Shown: in pieces, positions 26,861 through 34,939 of the stretch
Layout of the letters: each line of letters starts with the position of its first letter
Position numbering within the stretch: the first letter of the stretch is position 1
From: Fodinibius sp. Rm-B-1B1-1
GTDB lineage: Bacteria; Bacteroidota; Rhodothermia; Balneolales; Balneolaceae
Length of the DNA stretch: 64,000 bases
Reading direction: 5' to 3'
Assembly: GCF_038594945.1 (NCBI RefSeq)
Contig: NZ_JBCFYD010000002.1
Location: forward strand, 1,530,806-1,594,805
Notes under the pieces: generated by a model
Seen by the model: only the letters and a program-made list of their open reading frames with translations
The model's database searches: none
What the model was told of the DNA's origin: nothing
Position numbers and translations under genes: made by a program

Positions 26861-28027
26861 ATGAAAGATGAGATCATTGGCGTAGTGGGTGCGGGAACTA
26901 TGGGACAAGGTATTGCCCAAATCGCATCCCAAAACAACCATAAAGTATTTTTATATGATGCCTATCCTGATCAACTTGGTAAGGCTAAACACGCACTTCG
27001 AAAAATCTTACAGCGTCAGGTAGAAAAAGACCGCATGACCCAAGATGAAGTGGACGGCATCATGAATCGCATCCACTTTGAGGAGGACTCGACTAATTTC
27101 GGTGAATGTAGCTTGGTTATTGAAGCGGTTGTCGAAGATCTCGACATCAAGAAAGATGTATTTCAGCGTCTGGAAGGCATTGTTCCTCGAGATTGTACTT
27201 TAGCAACCAATACCTCTTCTCTTTCTATCGCCTCAATCTCCTCGGCCCTCAAGAAGCCTCACCGCTTTCTGGGGATACACTTTTTTAATCCTGCTCCCAT
27301 CATGCCGCTGGTCGAAATTGTCCCGGGCATTCCTACCGCGGATGAAACTACAAAATCTGCCCGAGAGCAAATTGACGAATGGGGAAAAACAACTGTATTG
27401 GCCAAAGATACCCCCGGCTTTATTGTTAATCGTGTAGCGCGACCATTTTACAGCGAAGCCATTCGTCAGTACGAAGAAGGCGTAGCCGACGTACCCACTA
27501 TCGACTGGGCGATGAAAGAGATTGGCGGTTTTCGGATGGGACCTTTTGAACTAATGGATTTTATTGGTCATGACGTAAACTATAAAGTGACAGAAACAGT
27601 ATTTAAGGAATTTTTCTATGATCCCCGATTCAAGCCTTCTTTTACCCAGAAAAGACTGGTGGAAGCCGGTTGGTTAGGTAAAAAAACAGGGAAAGGATTT
27701 TATGAATACGGTGATGATGCCGACAATCCTGACCCCACCAAAGATGAAGAGCTGGGACAACAAATTGTCAATCGAATTGTAGCCATGCTTATTAATGAAG
27801 CTGCTGATGCAGTGTTTATGAATGTAGCTACGGTTGAAGATGTGGATTTGGCCATGACCAAAGGCGTTAACTATCCCAAGGGATTACTCAAATGGGCGGA
27901 TGAAATTGGACTTCAAGAAGTACTTGATAGAATTTCCAAACTTCAAACAGAATATCGCGAAGATCGCTATCGGCCGAATCCGTTGTTGAAGAGAAAAGTT
28001 CGCAATAGTGATAAATTTTATGAGTAG
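26861..28027 (+). CDS. paaH: 3-hydroxyacyl-CoA dehydrogenase PaaH
   Basis: Oxidises 3-hydroxyadipyl-CoA to 3-oxoadipyl-CoA with NAD. The 388-residue protein has the nucleotide-binding GVVGAGTMGQGIAQIA at residues 7-22, TNTSSLSIASIS, the catalytic-histidine segment LGIHFFNPAPIMPLVEIV, and two C-terminal 3HCDH helical domains (KDTPGFIVNRVARPFYSEAI; MLINEAADAVF, TKGVNYPKGLLKW). It is shorter than E. coli PaaH (475) but the second C-terminal domain is present. It sits between paaG and paaI in the operon. Confidence 0.92.
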   Translation: MKDEIIGVVGAGTMGQGIAQIASQNNHKVFLYDAYPDQLGKAKHALRKILQRQVEKDRMTQDEVDGIMNRIHFEEDSTNFGECSLVIEAVVEDLDIKKDVFQRLEGIVPRDCTLATNTSSLSIASISSALKKPHRFLGIHFFNPAPIMPLVEIVPGIPTADETTKSAREQIDEWGKTTVLAKDTPGFIVNRVARPFYSEAIRQYEEGVADVPTIDWAMKEIGGFRMGPFELMDFIGHDVNYKVTETVFKEFFYDPRFKPSFTQKRLVEAGWLGKKTGKGFYEYGDDADNPDPTKDEELGQQIVNRIVAMLINEAADAVFMNVATVEDVDLAMTKGVNYPKGLLKWADEIGLQEVLDRISKLQTEYREDRYRPNPLLKRKVRNSDKFYE

Positions 28028-28056
28028 CTATCAGCAGAGGTCTGACAGCTGAAAAC
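28028..28056. repeat. Short inverted word repeat between paaH and paaI
   Basis: CTATCAGC and CTGACAGCTGAAAAC fill the 36-base gap between the paaH stop and the paaI start. The GCTGA/CTGAAA words are the same as in the spacers at 21471-21538 and 42680-42731. Confidence 0.5.
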
Positions 28057-28063
28057 TAATGCT

Positions 28064-28483
28064 ATGAATAAAAATGAACTTGCCAAAAAAGTTGTTAAAA
28101 AGATGATGGCAGACGATGCCTTCAGTCAGTGGCTGGGCATCGAAGTTCTTGATATCAAACCTGGATTTGCTAAGTTGCAGATGGACATCCGGCAAGAGAT
28201 GGTCAACGGATTTAATGTATCACACGGTGGCATTACTTTTTCGCTGGCTGATAGTGCCCTGGCCTTCGCCTCAAACAGTTACGGTCGTGTAGCCGTAGCG
28301 ATGGAAAATAATATCTCCTTTATGAAAAAAGTTATACCTGGAGATACGCTTACAGCAGAGACTCAAGAATTAAGTATTGGTCGACGTATTGGAGTATATA
28401 ATATCAGCGTTACCAATCATGATAATAAACAGGTAGCACTGTTTCGCGGAACCGTTTTCAGAACGAAAGAACAACATTTTTAA
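28064..28483 (+). CDS. paaI: Hydroxyphenylacetyl-CoA thioesterase PaaI
   Basis: A 139-residue hotdog-fold thioesterase of the PaaI family, which hydrolyses dead-end aryl-CoA intermediates. The active-site helix is HGGITFSLADSALAFASNS, preceded by LGIEVLDIKPGFAKLQM, and the core strands contain NNISFMKKVIPGDTLTAE. Length equals that of E. coli PaaI (about 140). It lies in the operon between paaH and the thiolase. Confidence 0.93.
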   Translation: MNKNELAKKVVKKMMADDAFSQWLGIEVLDIKPGFAKLQMDIRQEMVNGFNVSHGGITFSLADSALAFASNSYGRVAVAMENNISFMKKVIPGDTLTAETQELSIGRRIGVYNISVTNHDNKQVALFRGTVFRTKEQHF

Positions 28484-28494
28484 CTATAGTCGTT

Positions 28495-28559
28495 GGTATT
28501 GAGTAGTGAGTCATGAGTTACTTACTACGCAATACTCATGATTCAAAACTCGAGACTCA
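28495..28559. repeat. Inverted TGAGT-word repeat before paaJ
   Basis: The spacer is built from TGAGT/ACTCA words: GAGTCATGAGT (28508-28518) is nearly complementary to ACTCATGATTC (28534-28544), and GTAGTGAGT to ACTTACTAC. It immediately precedes the paaJ start and contains an in-frame upstream ATG that would add 17 repeat-derived residues; this is judged not to be coding. Confidence 0.65.
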
Positions 28560-28563
28560 AAAT

Positions 28564-29769
28564 ATGTCTGAAGCTTATATTATTGATGCCATTCGAACCC
28601 CTATTGGAAAATATCGGGGATCACTCTCCCCTATTCGGGCTGACGACTTAGCAGCATTAACGATCGAAGAACTTATGAATCGCAACTCCAATATTGATCC
28701 TGAACGTATCGAGGATGTAATTTTTGGGTGTGCCAACCAAGCGGGTGAAGATAACCGTAATGTAGCTCGAATGGCAGCACTGCTGGCGGGACTTCCGACC
28801 TCGGTGCCGGGCGAAACCGTAAACCGCTTATGTGCTTCGGGGATGAGCAGTGCCGTAATGGCCTATAAATCCATCAAAGTGGGCGAAGGAGATCTTTTTA
28901 TCACTGGCGGAATGGAACACATGACTCGCGGCCCTATGGTGCTGGGCAAAGGAGAGGCCCCTTACTCCGGCAATACCGAAATGCATGATACTACTTTTGG
29001 ATGGCGCTTTGTAAATCCCAAAATGGATGAGCAATACGGTAGCGAAGCAATGGGAAAAACGGCCGAAAACATTGTCGAGAAGTTTGGCGTGAGTCGTGAA
29101 GATCAGGATAAATTTGCTGCATGGTCGCAACAAAAAGCGGCACAGGCCACCGAAAGTGGTCGCTTGGCCAAAGAAATTATGCCCGTGGAAATCCCACAAC
29201 GAAAAAGCGATCCCAAGATTTTCGAAAAAGATGAGTTTATTCGCCCCGATACTACAGTAGAAGTGCTCAGCAAACTTCCGGCTGTTTTCCGGGATGGCGG
29301 AAGTGTCACACCGGGAAATGCCAGCGGCATTAATGATGGTTCGTGCGCTATGCTGGTGGCCGGAGATTCTGCAATTAATGATTTTGATTTAGAACCTAAA
29401 GCTCGAATTGTCGCTTCGGCAGTTGTTGGCGTGGAACCACGTATCATGGGAATGGGTCCGGTTGGTGCTTCTAAAAAAGTATTAAAGCGAGCAAATTTAT
29501 CTCTTGATGATATGGGCATTATTGAGCTAAATGAAGCTTTTGCCGCTCAAAGCCTGGCCGTTCTGCGCGAGCTGGGTATCGATGATGACGATCCGAGAGT
29601 GAACCCACATGGTGGCGCTATTGCACTGGGACATCCACTGGGTATGTCGGGTGCAAGACTACTTCAAACAGCCTCCCTTGAACTGCACGAACAAAATCAG
29701 CAGTATGCATTATGTACACTCTGTGTAGGCGTGGGACAAGGCATGGCTGTAATCCTGGAAAAAGTATAA
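28564..29769 (+). CDS. paaJ: 3-oxoadipyl-CoA/3-oxo-5,6-didehydrosuberyl-CoA thiolase
   Basis: Cleaves 3-oxoadipyl-CoA to succinyl-CoA and acetyl-CoA and also handles the ring-opened didehydrosuberyl-CoA. The 401-residue thiolase has nucleophilic Cys90 in [27 protein letters not shown], the His in [20 protein letters not shown] and the second Cys in [10 protein letters not shown]. The ATG at 28564 gives the standard N terminus ([19 protein letters not shown]); an upstream ATG at 28513 lies within an intergenic repeat. It ends the beta-oxidation part of the operon. Confidence 0.94.
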   Translation: MSEAYIIDAIRTPIGKYRGSLSPIRADDLAALTIEELMNRNSNIDPERIEDVIFGCANQAGEDNRNVARMAALLAGLPTSVPGETVNRLCASGMSSAVMAYKSIKVGEGDLFITGGMEHMTRGPMVLGKGEAPYSGNTEMHDTTFGWRFVNPKMDEQYGSEAMGKTAENIVEKFGVSREDQDKFAAWSQQKAAQATESGRLAKEIMPVEIPQRKSDPKIFEKDEFIRPDTTVEVLSKLPAVFRDGGSVTPGNASGINDGSCAMLVAGDSAINDFDLEPKARIVASAVVGVEPRIMGMGPVGASKKVLKRANLSLDDMGIIELNEAFAAQSLAVLRELGIDDDDPRVNPHGGAIALGHPLGMSGARLLQTASLELHEQNQQYALCTLCVGVGQGMAVILEKV

Positions 29770-29772
29770 ATA

Positions 29773-29854
29773 GAACGCGGATGACGCAGATTTAGCTGAT
29801 TATCACAGATAATATTTTCAGCGAATATCTGTCTAATCCGCAAAATCTGTGTTC
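29773..29854. repeat. GCGGAT/CAGATT inverted repeat before paaY
   Basis: GAACGCGGATGACGCAGATTT at the left is roughly complementary to AAATCTGTGTTC and ATCCGC at the right, and a nested pair CAGATAATATT / AGCGAATATCTG forms the centre. The entire gap between paaJ and paaY is occupied. The same words build the repeat before paaZ (40549-40608). Confidence 0.65.
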
Positions 29855-29858
29855 TATT

Positions 29859-30470
29859 ATGGCTATATACGAATTTGAAGGTTACAAACCCGTTGTGGAT
29901 GAAAGTGCTTATGTGCATCCGCAGGCTGCGGTGACTGGCAATGTCATTATCGGCAAAGATGTCTATATCGCTCCCAGTGCGGCTATTCGTGGCGATTGGG
30001 GTAAAATTGTGATCAAAGACGGTTGCAATGTGCAGGAGAATTGTACCATCCACATGTTTCCCGGTGTAACCGTTGTACTGGAAGAAAGTGCTCATATCGG
30101 TCATGGCGCCATAATTCACGGCGGACATATTGGCCGCAATTGCTTGGTGGGGATGAATTCGGTGGTGATGGATAATGTAGAATTGGGCGAAGAATGCATT
30201 GTGGGGGCATTGGCTTTTGTGAAAGAAGGGATGGACATCCCAAAACGGAAATTGGTAGTTGGTAATCCGGCAAAAATTGTAAAAGACGTCAGCGATGAGA
30301 TGATTAAATGGAAAACCAAGGGTACGGAACTGTATCAACAGCTACCCGGACAACTTCATGACTCGCTAAAGGAGTGTGAACCCTTGCGGGAAGAACCCAA
30401 AAACCGACCCAGCCAGTCAAAGAAATACGAAACCTGGGGAAAGGCTAAAGAGCCAGAATCCAAAAGTTAG
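29859..30470 (+). CDS. paaY: PaaY-type hexapeptide-repeat protein (gamma-carbonic-anhydrase fold)
   Basis: A 203-residue left-handed beta-helix trimer of the PaaY family, a thioesterase thought to protect against toxic CoA intermediates of the phenylacetate route. It opens MAIYEFEGYKPVVDESAYVH; hexapeptide repeats run to about residue 135 with metal-ligand histidines in CTIHMFPG, HIGHGAIIHGGHIG. FVKEGMDIPKRKLVVGNPAK marks the end of the helix. It is the last plus-strand gene of this block and converges on the minus-strand SRPBCC gene. Confidence 0.9.
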   Translation: MAIYEFEGYKPVVDESAYVHPQAAVTGNVIIGKDVYIAPSAAIRGDWGKIVIKDGCNVQENCTIHMFPGVTVVLEESAHIGHGAIIHGGHIGRNCLVGMNSVVMDNVELGEECIVGALAFVKEGMDIPKRKLVVGNPAKIVKDVSDEMIKWKTKGTELYQQLPGQLHDSLKECEPLREEPKNRPSQSKKYETWGKAKEPESKS

Positions 30471-30512
30471 CAATCTAAAGAAACGAATTCTGACTCCTTA
30501 TTTTTGAGTTCG

Positions 30513-31049
30513 TTATTTGACGAGCTGCTTTTCATACAACTTTTCCGCCTTCATGTGCTCCGACCAAAATCCTTTTGGTTCGCGTCCGTTTAATTTATCC
30601 ACCAAAATATTCAGATGCGTATGCCAGCCACCGGCCACACTTATGAGGATATTGTGATCGTCACCCAAGCGGCGATGCGTTAGCGTAAGTTTCACCTGCT
30701 TTCCTTTCGACTCCAGCTCAAAAGTCACTTCTGACACTCCCGAAGACTCACTCCAAGTATAACTAAGCCGTTTGGGTGGTTTTATTTCAGTAATCGTCCC
30801 ATACATTCGGCTTTCACCGTCATATTCCTTGTACTTCTCGGGTGGTGTCTCATGGTGGGAAGTCAGCGTAGAATTATTAAAAATGAGCTCCACAGATCCA
30901 CCTTTACGGAGATCCATTTCTCCCGATGCCAGCCATTGACCGCGTTTTTCTGATTCGGTGAGATAGCTCCAAACTCGCTCAATGGGTCCGGGCAAAATAC
31001 GCTCAAACCGGATGGTTCCGGGTTCAGTAAACATTCCATAATCATTCAT
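30513..31049 (-). CDS. SRPBCC/AHSA1-domain protein
   Basis: A 178-residue START-like protein (Activator of Hsp90 ATPase 1-like family) with FERILPGPIERVWSYLTESE, GGSVELIF, ITEIKPPKRLSYTWSE, and a C-terminal WHTHLNILVDKL helix. Such proteins bind hydrophobic ligands; many are paired with an ArsR regulator, as here (31151-31459). A textbook AAGGAGGT sits upstream of the ATG at 31049, so that start is used rather than an upstream in-frame one at 31085. Ligand unknown. Confidence 0.88.
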   Translation of the reverse strand: MNDYGMFTEPGTIRFERILPGPIERVWSYLTESEKRGQWLASGEMDLRKGGSVELIFNNSTLTSHHETPPEKYKEYDGESRMYGTITEIKPPKRLSYTWSESSGVSEVTFELESKGKQVKLTLTHRRLGDDHNILISVAGGWHTHLNILVDKLNGREPKGFWSEHMKAEKLYEKQLVK

Positions 31050-31150
31050 AATCGACCTCCTTAATAAATTGACGGTGAGAGCCACAATTTTAAAATGGTT
31101 GTAGATCTGTGTTTAAAAACATCATTAGAAAAACTATCTATAGTCAATAG

Positions 31151-31459
31151 TTACGTTTCTTCTTTCAATAATTTCTCAAGAGCATCAAGGTTTTGATTCC
31201 AAAATTTCTGATACTGTGCTGTCCATTCTGCCACTTCCCGCAATCTGCGCGGATTTGATCGGTAAAACCGCTTTCGTCCCTTTTTACGGATAACCATCAA
31301 TCCACACTCGTCCAGTATTTTCAGATGCTTTGAAATAGCGGGACGAGAAATATCAAAATTATCTGCTACTTCTTTGACCGGCATAGCCTGATCAGAAAGC
31401 AGGTCGATAATTTCACGTCGAGTCGGATCAGCAATAGCTTGAAAAATATCTCTTTGCAT
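31151..31459 (-). CDS. ArsR-family winged-helix regulator
   Basis: A 102-residue HTH regulator beginning MQRDIFQAIADPTRREII, with the recognition region VKEVADNFDISRPAISKHLK and the wing GLMVIRKKGRKRFYRSNP. No metal-binding cysteine motif is present (the only Cys is in LDECGL), so it is of the non-metal type usually paired with SRPBCC proteins. It precedes the SRPBCC gene at 30513-31049 by 101 bases on the same strand and probably controls it. Confidence 0.92.
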   Translation of the reverse strand: MQRDIFQAIADPTRREIIDLLSDQAMPVKEVADNFDISRPAISKHLKILDECGLMVIRKKGRKRFYRSNPRRLREVAEWTAQYQKFWNQNLDALEKLLKEET

Positions 31460-31565
31460 GGCAAAATTAGTTACGTAACCATTCTGTTACCAATTTATAT
31501 GTAACCAAACAATTACGCAAATTTATTTTGTGATATTATCACACCTAAAAGAAAGCTGGTGCTAA

Positions 31566-32141
31566 TTATCGCCGCAGTAATGGAATTTTCTTTCCCTCTT
31601 CACACGATTCAATCAGTATATTTAATCGGCGCTGACGTGTTTTCTCTTGCTTTGCACTCATCACCCAGTGCACCGACGTTTGGGTATAGCCAGGAGCCAA
31701 GTCCTGAAAAAATGTCCACGCCTTCTCGTTTGATTTCAGCTTCTCCCGATATGCTTCTTTTAACGCAACAGAATCTTGCTCGTATGAAGCTTTGGCGGAA
31801 TTTGATTTTTCTCGTTGCTTATAAGCAGCTTGGCCAGGTGGACGCATTTGTCCGCTTTCGATAAGTTCTTCAGCCATAGCAATATTTTTATTACTCCAGT
31901 GGCTGTCTGATCTCCGGGGCGTAAATCTAATTTTATAACTCTCCTCGTCAATAGATTTTCGCAATCCATCAATCCACCCAAAACAAAGCGCGGCTCGAAC
32001 AGACTCCTCCCATCGCATGCTTGGCTTTCCGGATTTCACTTTATAAAGGCCCACCCAGAGCACCTCTTCTTTATCATGATTGGTCTCCAGCCAACTTCGA
32101 AATTGGTCGGCCGATTCAAAAAATATAACGTCTTTTGTCAT
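31566..32141 (-). CDS. YdeI/OmpD-associated family protein
   Basis: A 191-residue protein with the YdeI pattern: FRSWLETNHDKEEVLWVGLY, WEESVRAALCFGWIDGLRKS, RFTPRRSDSHWSNKNIAMAE and a C-terminal PGYTQTSVHWVMSAKQEKTR helix. The family is sometimes labelled bacteriocin-protection protein, but the molecular function is not established. AAGGAGG is upstream of the ATG. It is one of several small single-domain genes on the minus strand in this block. Confidence 0.9.
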   Translation of the reverse strand: MTKDVIFFESADQFRSWLETNHDKEEVLWVGLYKVKSGKPSMRWEESVRAALCFGWIDGLRKSIDEESYKIRFTPRRSDSHWSNKNIAMAEELIESGQMRPPGQAAYKQREKSNSAKASYEQDSVALKEAYREKLKSNEKAWTFFQDLAPGYTQTSVHWVMSAKQEKTRQRRLNILIESCEEGKKIPLLRR

Positions 32142-32221
32142 AATTCCTCCTTGCTCAGGATGAGTAAATACGATCTCCGGTTACGAATTTCAGTCTCCAA
32201 TGCGGATGATTAAAAGGTACA

Positions 32222-32770
32222 CTACCCTAATTTTTTAGCTATTCTATCTACCGTATTCCAATTACGAGTCGTGATTTCTTTGCCAAAAAGCTGCTCCAGG
32301 GCGTCCATACCTTTGGGGGTTTTTGCAACGGAAAGATCAAGTACGCTGCAAACTTCTTTATCCCGGATCGCTATAATTTGGAACGATTCATCTTCTGATA
32401 TCCAGGGCAAATTTAACTGATTTTGGGGCACCTCTTTCAAAAACGAAACATACAACCTTATATCATCAGTTACTTCCACGTCTTCGAAAGGATCAGCATT
32501 ATACAATGCACTAAATGTTTCCTTAGTTCGTACCAATACCGGAATTGAAAATCCGAATACATTTTCGAGATGCCGGCCTATCTTACGCCCAATCTTTTCT
32601 TCCTCATCCCTATCGCCATCAAAAATAATATTTCCCGAATTCAGCAATGTCTGGACGTTCGTATATCCCAACGCTTTCATTTCTTTGCGAAGATCGGCCA
32701 TGGGCACTTTATGATATCCGCCCACATTAATGCCCCGGAGCAGCGCAATATACGTCTGTATTTTACTCAT
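32222..32770 (-). CDS. DUF1697 protein
   Basis: A 182-residue protein with the DUF1697 signature YIALLRGINVGGYHKVPMAD, LRKEMKALGYTNVQTLLNSG, NIIFDGD, and a later VLVRTKETF strand. The family is widespread and its function is unknown. The protein is cytoplasmic by appearance. It lies 80 bases upstream of the YdeI-like gene on the same strand. Confidence 0.9.
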   Translation of the reverse strand: MSKIQTYIALLRGINVGGYHKVPMADLRKEMKALGYTNVQTLLNSGNIIFDGDRDEEEKIGRKIGRHLENVFGFSIPVLVRTKETFSALYNADPFEDVEVTDDIRLYVSFLKEVPQNQLNLPWISEDESFQIIAIRDKEVCSVLDLSVAKTPKGMDALEQLFGKEITTRNWNTVDRIAKKLG

Positions 32771-32852
32771 TTGAAAATACTATAGTTATATAAAAACGGG
32801 TCCGGAGTTGACAATCAATACCTCTATACACCGCTGTATTTCGCTTTAAGAT

Positions 32853-33285
32853 TTACGTCTCATTTTCATCATAATTAATCATCCAGTGGACGCCAAACTT
32901 ATCAATAAATGACCCAAAGTAACCGCCCCAAAAAGCATCCTGCAGATCCATTTCAACTTCTCCTCCTTTCGAAAGTCCCTTGAACAATTGCTCTGCCTCT
33001 TCTCTGCTGTCGGGATGAATGGATATGTACATATTATTTCCCATAGTTACAGATTGCCCCATTGATTCCAGAGCATCGGTGCCCATCAAGGTTATTTCTA
33101 TCTCCAATCGGCAGGGCAACATGCATGACCTTTTCACAGTCTTCTTCTGCAACGTTATCTGCCTCAGGCATATCCTTAAAACGATTGATATCTCCGATAA
33201 ACTCTCCTCCAAATACAGACCGATAAAAGTTAAATGCCTCTTCGGTATTTCCGGGAAAATTCAAGTATGTGTTTAACTTAGTCAT
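32853..33285 (-). pseudogene. Frameshifted VOC (PhnB-like) gene
   Basis: The first frame, from the ATG at 33285, encodes LNTYLNFPGNTEEAFNFYRS to VMHVALPIGD. The family sequence then continues in the next frame as LMGTDALESMGQSVTMGNN, ISIHPDSREEAEQLF and FGVHWMINYDENET, ending at 32853. A one-base indel near 33085-33100 joins them. The intact product would be about 144 residues, normal for a PhnB-like glyoxalase/bleomycin-resistance-fold protein. Either a recent inactivation or an assembly error explains this; residues on both sides look well preserved. Confidence 0.8.
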
Positions 33286-33384
33286 AATTCCGGCGATTAG
33301 TGTTAGTATAAATGTTAATTAGACCTTAGTCCTGTTTAAATTTTACGCAATAGTTGATTGCTTTCTCTTTGATCATGATGGTGT

Positions 33385-33885
33385 TTAATCCTTTATTGCT
33401 AACTTTGCCAAGTGCTCTTCAAGGCGATCCCAGGTCTCCGCAAAACCTTCCTTCACCCCCATATCTACAACCGATTGCAACGCATCTGAAGAATCAAACA
33501 ACGTACGGCTAACGAGCTTAGTAGCATCTCCCTGGTCAATAAATTCGACTGTTATCTGCATTCCTGGCATCTCCGAATTGATGTTCCCCTCCTTATCCGA
33601 AAAGTAATCCTCATATTCAATACGTTCCGGTCTTACAATCTTCTTGTAAATTACTTTTCCCCACGATTCGTCACCTGCATTGGGTCCGCGCAGACAGTAG
33701 TGCCATGTGCCGCTTTCACGAAAATCCATAGTGCATTCTTCCATGGGCCACGATCGCGGTCCCCACCAGTTTTTGAGCTGTTTGCAACTTGAATGTGCTT
33801 CAAAAATAAGTTCTCGTGGTGTGTTGAATACGCGGGTAGCGATAAGCTCCCGTTCCTTAATTTTAAAATTAGTTTTATTATTCAT
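33385..33885 (-). CDS. SRPBCC/AHSA1-domain protein
   Basis: A 166-residue START-like protein: ATRVFNTPRELIFEAHSSC, LKNWWGPRSWPMEECTMDFR, GTWHYCLRGPN, then VDMGVKEGFAETWDRLEEHL at the C terminus. This is the typical Aha1-like single-domain form, with probable small-molecule binding. It is part of the minus-strand block and is flanked by a frameshifted VOC gene and a membrane protein. Confidence 0.88.
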   Translation of the reverse strand: MNNKTNFKIKERELIATRVFNTPRELIFEAHSSCKQLKNWWGPRSWPMEECTMDFRESGTWHYCLRGPNAGDESWGKVIYKKIVRPERIEYEDYFSDKEGNINSEMPGMQITVEFIDQGDATKLVSRTLFDSSDALQSVVDMGVKEGFAETWDRLEEHLAKLAIKD

Positions 33886-33979
33886 AGGTGTCTTCTTGTA
33901 ATTACTGGTTTCGTTCTTCTTTTTGTCATACTCTTGGTATTACTTTTTTATATATCAGATTACGTATTTCCTCTCCTGA

Positions 33980-34399
33980 TTATTTTGTTCGAATTGATTC
34001 TCCCAACCTATCGCGATCCAGTAGCACTTGGTACAACTTTCCTCCCAACCAGGCAATAGGCATCGCAATTATCACCAGTGTCCATGCATACCACGCCGGA
34101 CCCAAATCTGCCGCCATAACTGCCCCAACAGAACTAATTACAACACCCAGCAGGCCAAGAGCGAGGGCATGCTTCATAGGGCTGTGTGGGGCAATTTTGG
34201 CTGTGATATAACATCCGATCAGGCTGTAAACTGCACGATAAAAAATGACCGAAAGGATGAGTCCTGTGGATACAAACATATGATCGTATGGAAGTATCCC
34301 CGCTGCTTTAAGTACAGCATCAGTCCCAACGGAAAACACCACAATGACAAGAAATCCTGTGATGACAGCTCCTACACTTTTAAAAATATTTTTTGCCAT
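33980..34399 (-). CDS. Small integral membrane protein
   Basis: A 139-residue protein with about four hydrophobic segments: near residues 7-30, 43-65, 75-97 and 103-123. It contains YSLIGCYITAKIAPHSPMKH between helices 2 and 3. I do not recognise a named family, but similar four-helix proteins are common beside SRPBCC/VOC genes. A purine-rich AAAAGAAAAG precedes the ATG. Function unknown. Confidence 0.75.
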   Translation of the reverse strand: MAKNIFKSVGAVITGFLVIVVFSVGTDAVLKAAGILPYDHMFVSTGLILSVIFYRAVYSLIGCYITAKIAPHSPMKHALALGLLGVVISSVGAVMAADLGPAWYAWTLVIIAMPIAWLGGKLYQVLLDRDRLGESIRTK

Positions 34400-34478
34400 A
34401 ACTTTTCTTTTGGTGGTTACAATTATCTTTTGAAGAGACCTTCCAGAGTCGAAGTCTGGCAGCCCCTACATCATATAT

Positions 34479-34873
34479 TTAACTCATCGGTAACGGCTGT
34501 AATATCCCCATCACATTGCCTTCCGTATCTTTGAAATAGACAAATGATCCGACACCCGGTATATCATCGGGCGTTCCCAAAATTTGTCCCCCGCATTCTC
34601 TACTTCTGTAATGGCTTCTTCAATATCATCCACGCTGATGGTTAGCGAAGGATGCTGCACGGGCAAATCGGTTGATTTTTTATAAAATCCACCGTTGATA
34701 GCGCCCGGATTTTTTGGCATACCGTCGTCGCCGTTCTCGGTTGTGGATACGAGTACATACTCACCCATATCCGGATCAAGCATTTGAATTTGCCATCCAA
34801 ACACATCCGCATAAAAATTTGATAGTCGGTTGCTGTCGCTTGCAGGCAATTCAAAGTGAACTACAGGATTCAT
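34479..34873 (-). pseudogene. Frameshifted VOC family gene
   Basis: From the ATG at 34873 the protein reads as a normal VOC protein (VVHFELPASDSNRLSNFYAD, FGWQIQMLDPDMGEYVLVST, AITEVENAG). Then the frame breaks at a run of five C (34588-34592 on the plus strand). In the next frame the expected C terminus follows: ILGTPDDIPGVGSFVYFKDT and EGNVMGILQPLPMS, with a stop at 34479-34481. Adding one base in the homopolymer restores a protein of about 131 residues. It may be a true lesion, a phase-variable tract or a sequencing error. Read without repair, the ORF ends at 34511. Confidence 0.85.
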
Positions 34874-34939
34874 TTATTCATGTCATTTCACCTCTTGTTA
34901 GTTTGTGTTATGGTATTGCACGTTCACATAATTCGTTCA

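Noticed and set aside
28513..28563. Upstream ATG extending the paaJ thiolase by 17 residues
   Set aside because: The extension is translated from a TGAGT-word inverted repeat; the thiolase N terminus begins normally at 28564.
31566..32141. YdeI-like protein as immunity gene of a bacteriocin system
   Set aside because: The family name is historical; no bacteriocin or peptide export gene is nearby.
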